Shown here: positions 7,055 through 7,904 of the stretch, one piece after another
Numbering within the stretch: the first letter of the stretch is position 1
Layout: each line of letters opens with the position of its first letter
Assembly: GCA_035506315.1 (NCBI GenBank)
Contig: DATJPQ010000277.1
Coordinates: 1-7,904 of the forward strand
Origin: MWDT01 sp035506315
GTDB lineage: Bacteria; Verrucomicrobiota; Verrucomicrobiia; Opitutales; Opitutaceae
Direction of reading: 5' to 3'
DNA: 7,904 nucleotides
The notes under the pieces: model-generated
What the model saw: the letters and a program-made list of their open reading frames with translations, nothing else
What the model was told of the DNA's origin: nothing
Database searches by the model: none
Translations under genes and position numbers: made by a program

Positions 7055-7699
7055 ATGCTCTCATTAAAAGTCCTCTTCTGTCCGGAAGGTGAATTGTACG
7101 ACTTGCTGGAAAACAGCGCGCAGGCGGCTCAGCGCAACGTGGAGCTGCTCGACCGTTATTTGCGCGCCCGGATGGGGGTCATCGATCCGCTGCCGGACGT
7201 GGAGGACATCGAGCTGGCGCGGCGCGACAACCGCCGGCTCACCCGGCGCATCACCACCTTGCTGGCGCAGACGGGCGCCACGCTGCCATTTGGCAGTGAA
7301 GAAATCGAAGCGCTGTCGTATGCCCTCCACAGCATCACCAAATTGGCGGAGAAACTCGTGGAGCGATTGAGTGTCTATCCGCGCAGCCTGCCCGGCGAAA
7401 TCTTCCAGCGACCATCTGCCCTGCTCAAAGACGCCGTCGCAGCAGTGGTCCTGATGGTGCAGCAATTGCGCGAGCAGTGGAACCTCGCGACGATTCAAGC
7501 CTGTCAGGACCGCATTCAGACGGCGGAGGGCGAGGCCGACGGGGCGTTGCTTACGGCCTTGCAGGAGCGCAACCGCGCGGCATGCGATCCGCGGGAATTG
7601 GTCATTCTCAAGCAAGTCTGCGCCACGATCGAAGAGGCGATCGACCATTGCCGCGATGCCGGCAGCGCCGTATATCGGATTGTGCTGGCGCATGCCTGA
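7055..7699 (+). CDS. DUF47/PhoU-like protein, putative phosphate-related regulator
   Basis: The 214-residue, nearly all-helical product fits the DUF47 (PhoU_div) family in length and layout. It begins with a short strand-like MLSLKVLFCP, then an E-rich helix (GELYDLLENSAQ). Later come EEIEALSYALHSITKLAEK (82-100) and AEGEADGALLTALQ (157-170), with Glu158 and Asp162. The end, about 183-214, is VILKQVCATIEEAID through to YRIVLAHA. The EGEAD and EEAID stretches correspond to the acidic repeats that bind metal in PhoU-like proteins. In the first repeat, the usual aspartates after AL are replaced by His-Ser, so that site may be weakened. DUF47 proteins are commonly encoded beside PiT-type phosphate transporters and thought to modulate them; none is present here, and a convergent gene follows. 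ATG 7055 gives the family's normal N-terminus; the frame is open upstream into the kinase gene. No clear Shine-Dalgarno sequence is visible. Confidence 0.85.
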   Translation: MLSLKVLFCPEGELYDLLENSAQAAQRNVELLDRYLRARMGVIDPLPDVEDIELARRDNRRLTRRITTLLAQTGATLPFGSEEIEALSYALHSITKLAEKLVERLSVYPRSLPGEIFQRPSALLKDAVAAVVLMVQQLREQWNLATIQACQDRIQTAEGEADGALLTALQERNRAACDPRELVILKQVCATIEEAIDHCRDAGSAVYRIVLAHA

Positions 7700-7763
7700 A
7701 GCCGGACCCGGCCGGCAACGGCATTTGGTCCGAAGTCGTTCTGTCCTCCGGGCCGGTGATCGG

Positions 7764-7799
7764 AAAAAAAAGAAGCGCGATCCGTGAGGACCGCGCTTC
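7764..7799 (-). terminator. Rho-independent terminator of the right-edge - strand gene
   Basis: Read on the - strand, GAAGCGCG (7799-7792) pairs with CGCGCTTC (7779-7772) in an eight-base-pair stem. One mismatch and three further pairs follow around a GTGA-type loop, and eight consecutive T lie immediately after the stem (the A run at 7764-7771 on +). It lies 27 bases beyond the stop codon of the - strand gene. No T run follows on the + strand, so it probably acts in one direction. Confidence 0.9.
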
Positions 7800-7826
7800 G
7801 GGCGAATCGGGAAAATTTCGCAGCGA

Positions 7827-7904
7827 TTACATCGACAGCTGCGGACGGGGATTCTCGGGCCAGTCGATATGGAAGAACTTCCCGCGGGGCTGGTCGACGC
7901 GCTC
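7827..7904 (-). CDS. C-terminal 25 residues of an unrecognised - strand protein
   Basis: The stop codon TAA is the complement of 7827-7829; the upstream part of the gene lies beyond the window. The visible tail runs from ERVDQPRGKFF through HIDWPENPRPQ to LSM, with a Pro/Arg-rich end. The frame is open to the window edge and a strong intrinsic terminator follows at the right distance, which supports a real gene. The segment RGKFFHIDW looks like a conserved terminal strand, but I cannot assign a family from it. The gene converges on the DUF47 gene, with 127 bases between the two stop codons. Confidence 0.7.
   Translation of the reverse strand, partial: ERVDQPRGKFFHIDWPENPRPQLSM

Noticed and set aside
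7703..7732. Hairpin CGGACC/GGTCCG just after the DUF47 stop as a + strand terminator.
   Set aside because: The stem has only six pairs around an 18-base loop and no T run follows.

Overview
This is a GC-rich bacterial window carrying five complete genes on the + strand, the tail of a sixth at the left edge, and the tail of a convergent - strand gene at the right edge. Dense coding with weak or absent Shine-Dalgarno sequences, a bacterial GH3-type acyl-amide synthetase, and a degenerate intergenic repeat built from ATCCGTG/CACGGAT units together suggest Verrucomicrobiota, perhaps an Opitutaceae relative. That placement is inference; no rRNA or marker gene is present.

Layout: (1) the last residues of an RbsD/FucU-type sugar mutarotase (1-89). 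(2) A possible sigma70-like promoter and a small hairpin, leading into a protein that fuses an HD domain like the C-terminal part of Ppx/GppA to a CHAD domain (186-1715). (3) A 270-base gap with a perfect 22-base palindrome and a long imperfect inverted repeat. (4) An alpha/beta hydrolase (1986-3107). (5) A 155-base gap holding a striking REPIN-like nested palindrome (3156-3230). (6) A GH3-family ligase (3263-4858). (7) A soluble hybrid histidine kinase with CBS-like, PAS, HisKA, HATPase and REC regions (4924-6993). (8) A DUF47/PhoU-like protein (7055-7699). (9) A rho-independent terminator and the last 25 codons of an unrecognised - strand gene (7764-7904).

Two loose themes emerge. The HD-CHAD protein (CHAD domains bind polyphosphate) and the PhoU-like protein both point to phosphate or polyphosphate physiology. 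The cytosolic hybrid kinase lies just upstream of the PhoU-like gene in the same direction, so it could belong to the same response. Separately, the hydrolase and GH3 ligase could act on related acyl substrates, but the palindrome between them argues against tight coupling. I see no mobile element with a transposase, CRISPR array, tRNA or rRNA. No obvious defence or biosynthetic system is present. The most unusual items are the HD-CHAD fusion, the REPIN-like element, and the CBS-like hybrid kinase next to a PhoU-like gene without a phosphate transporter.
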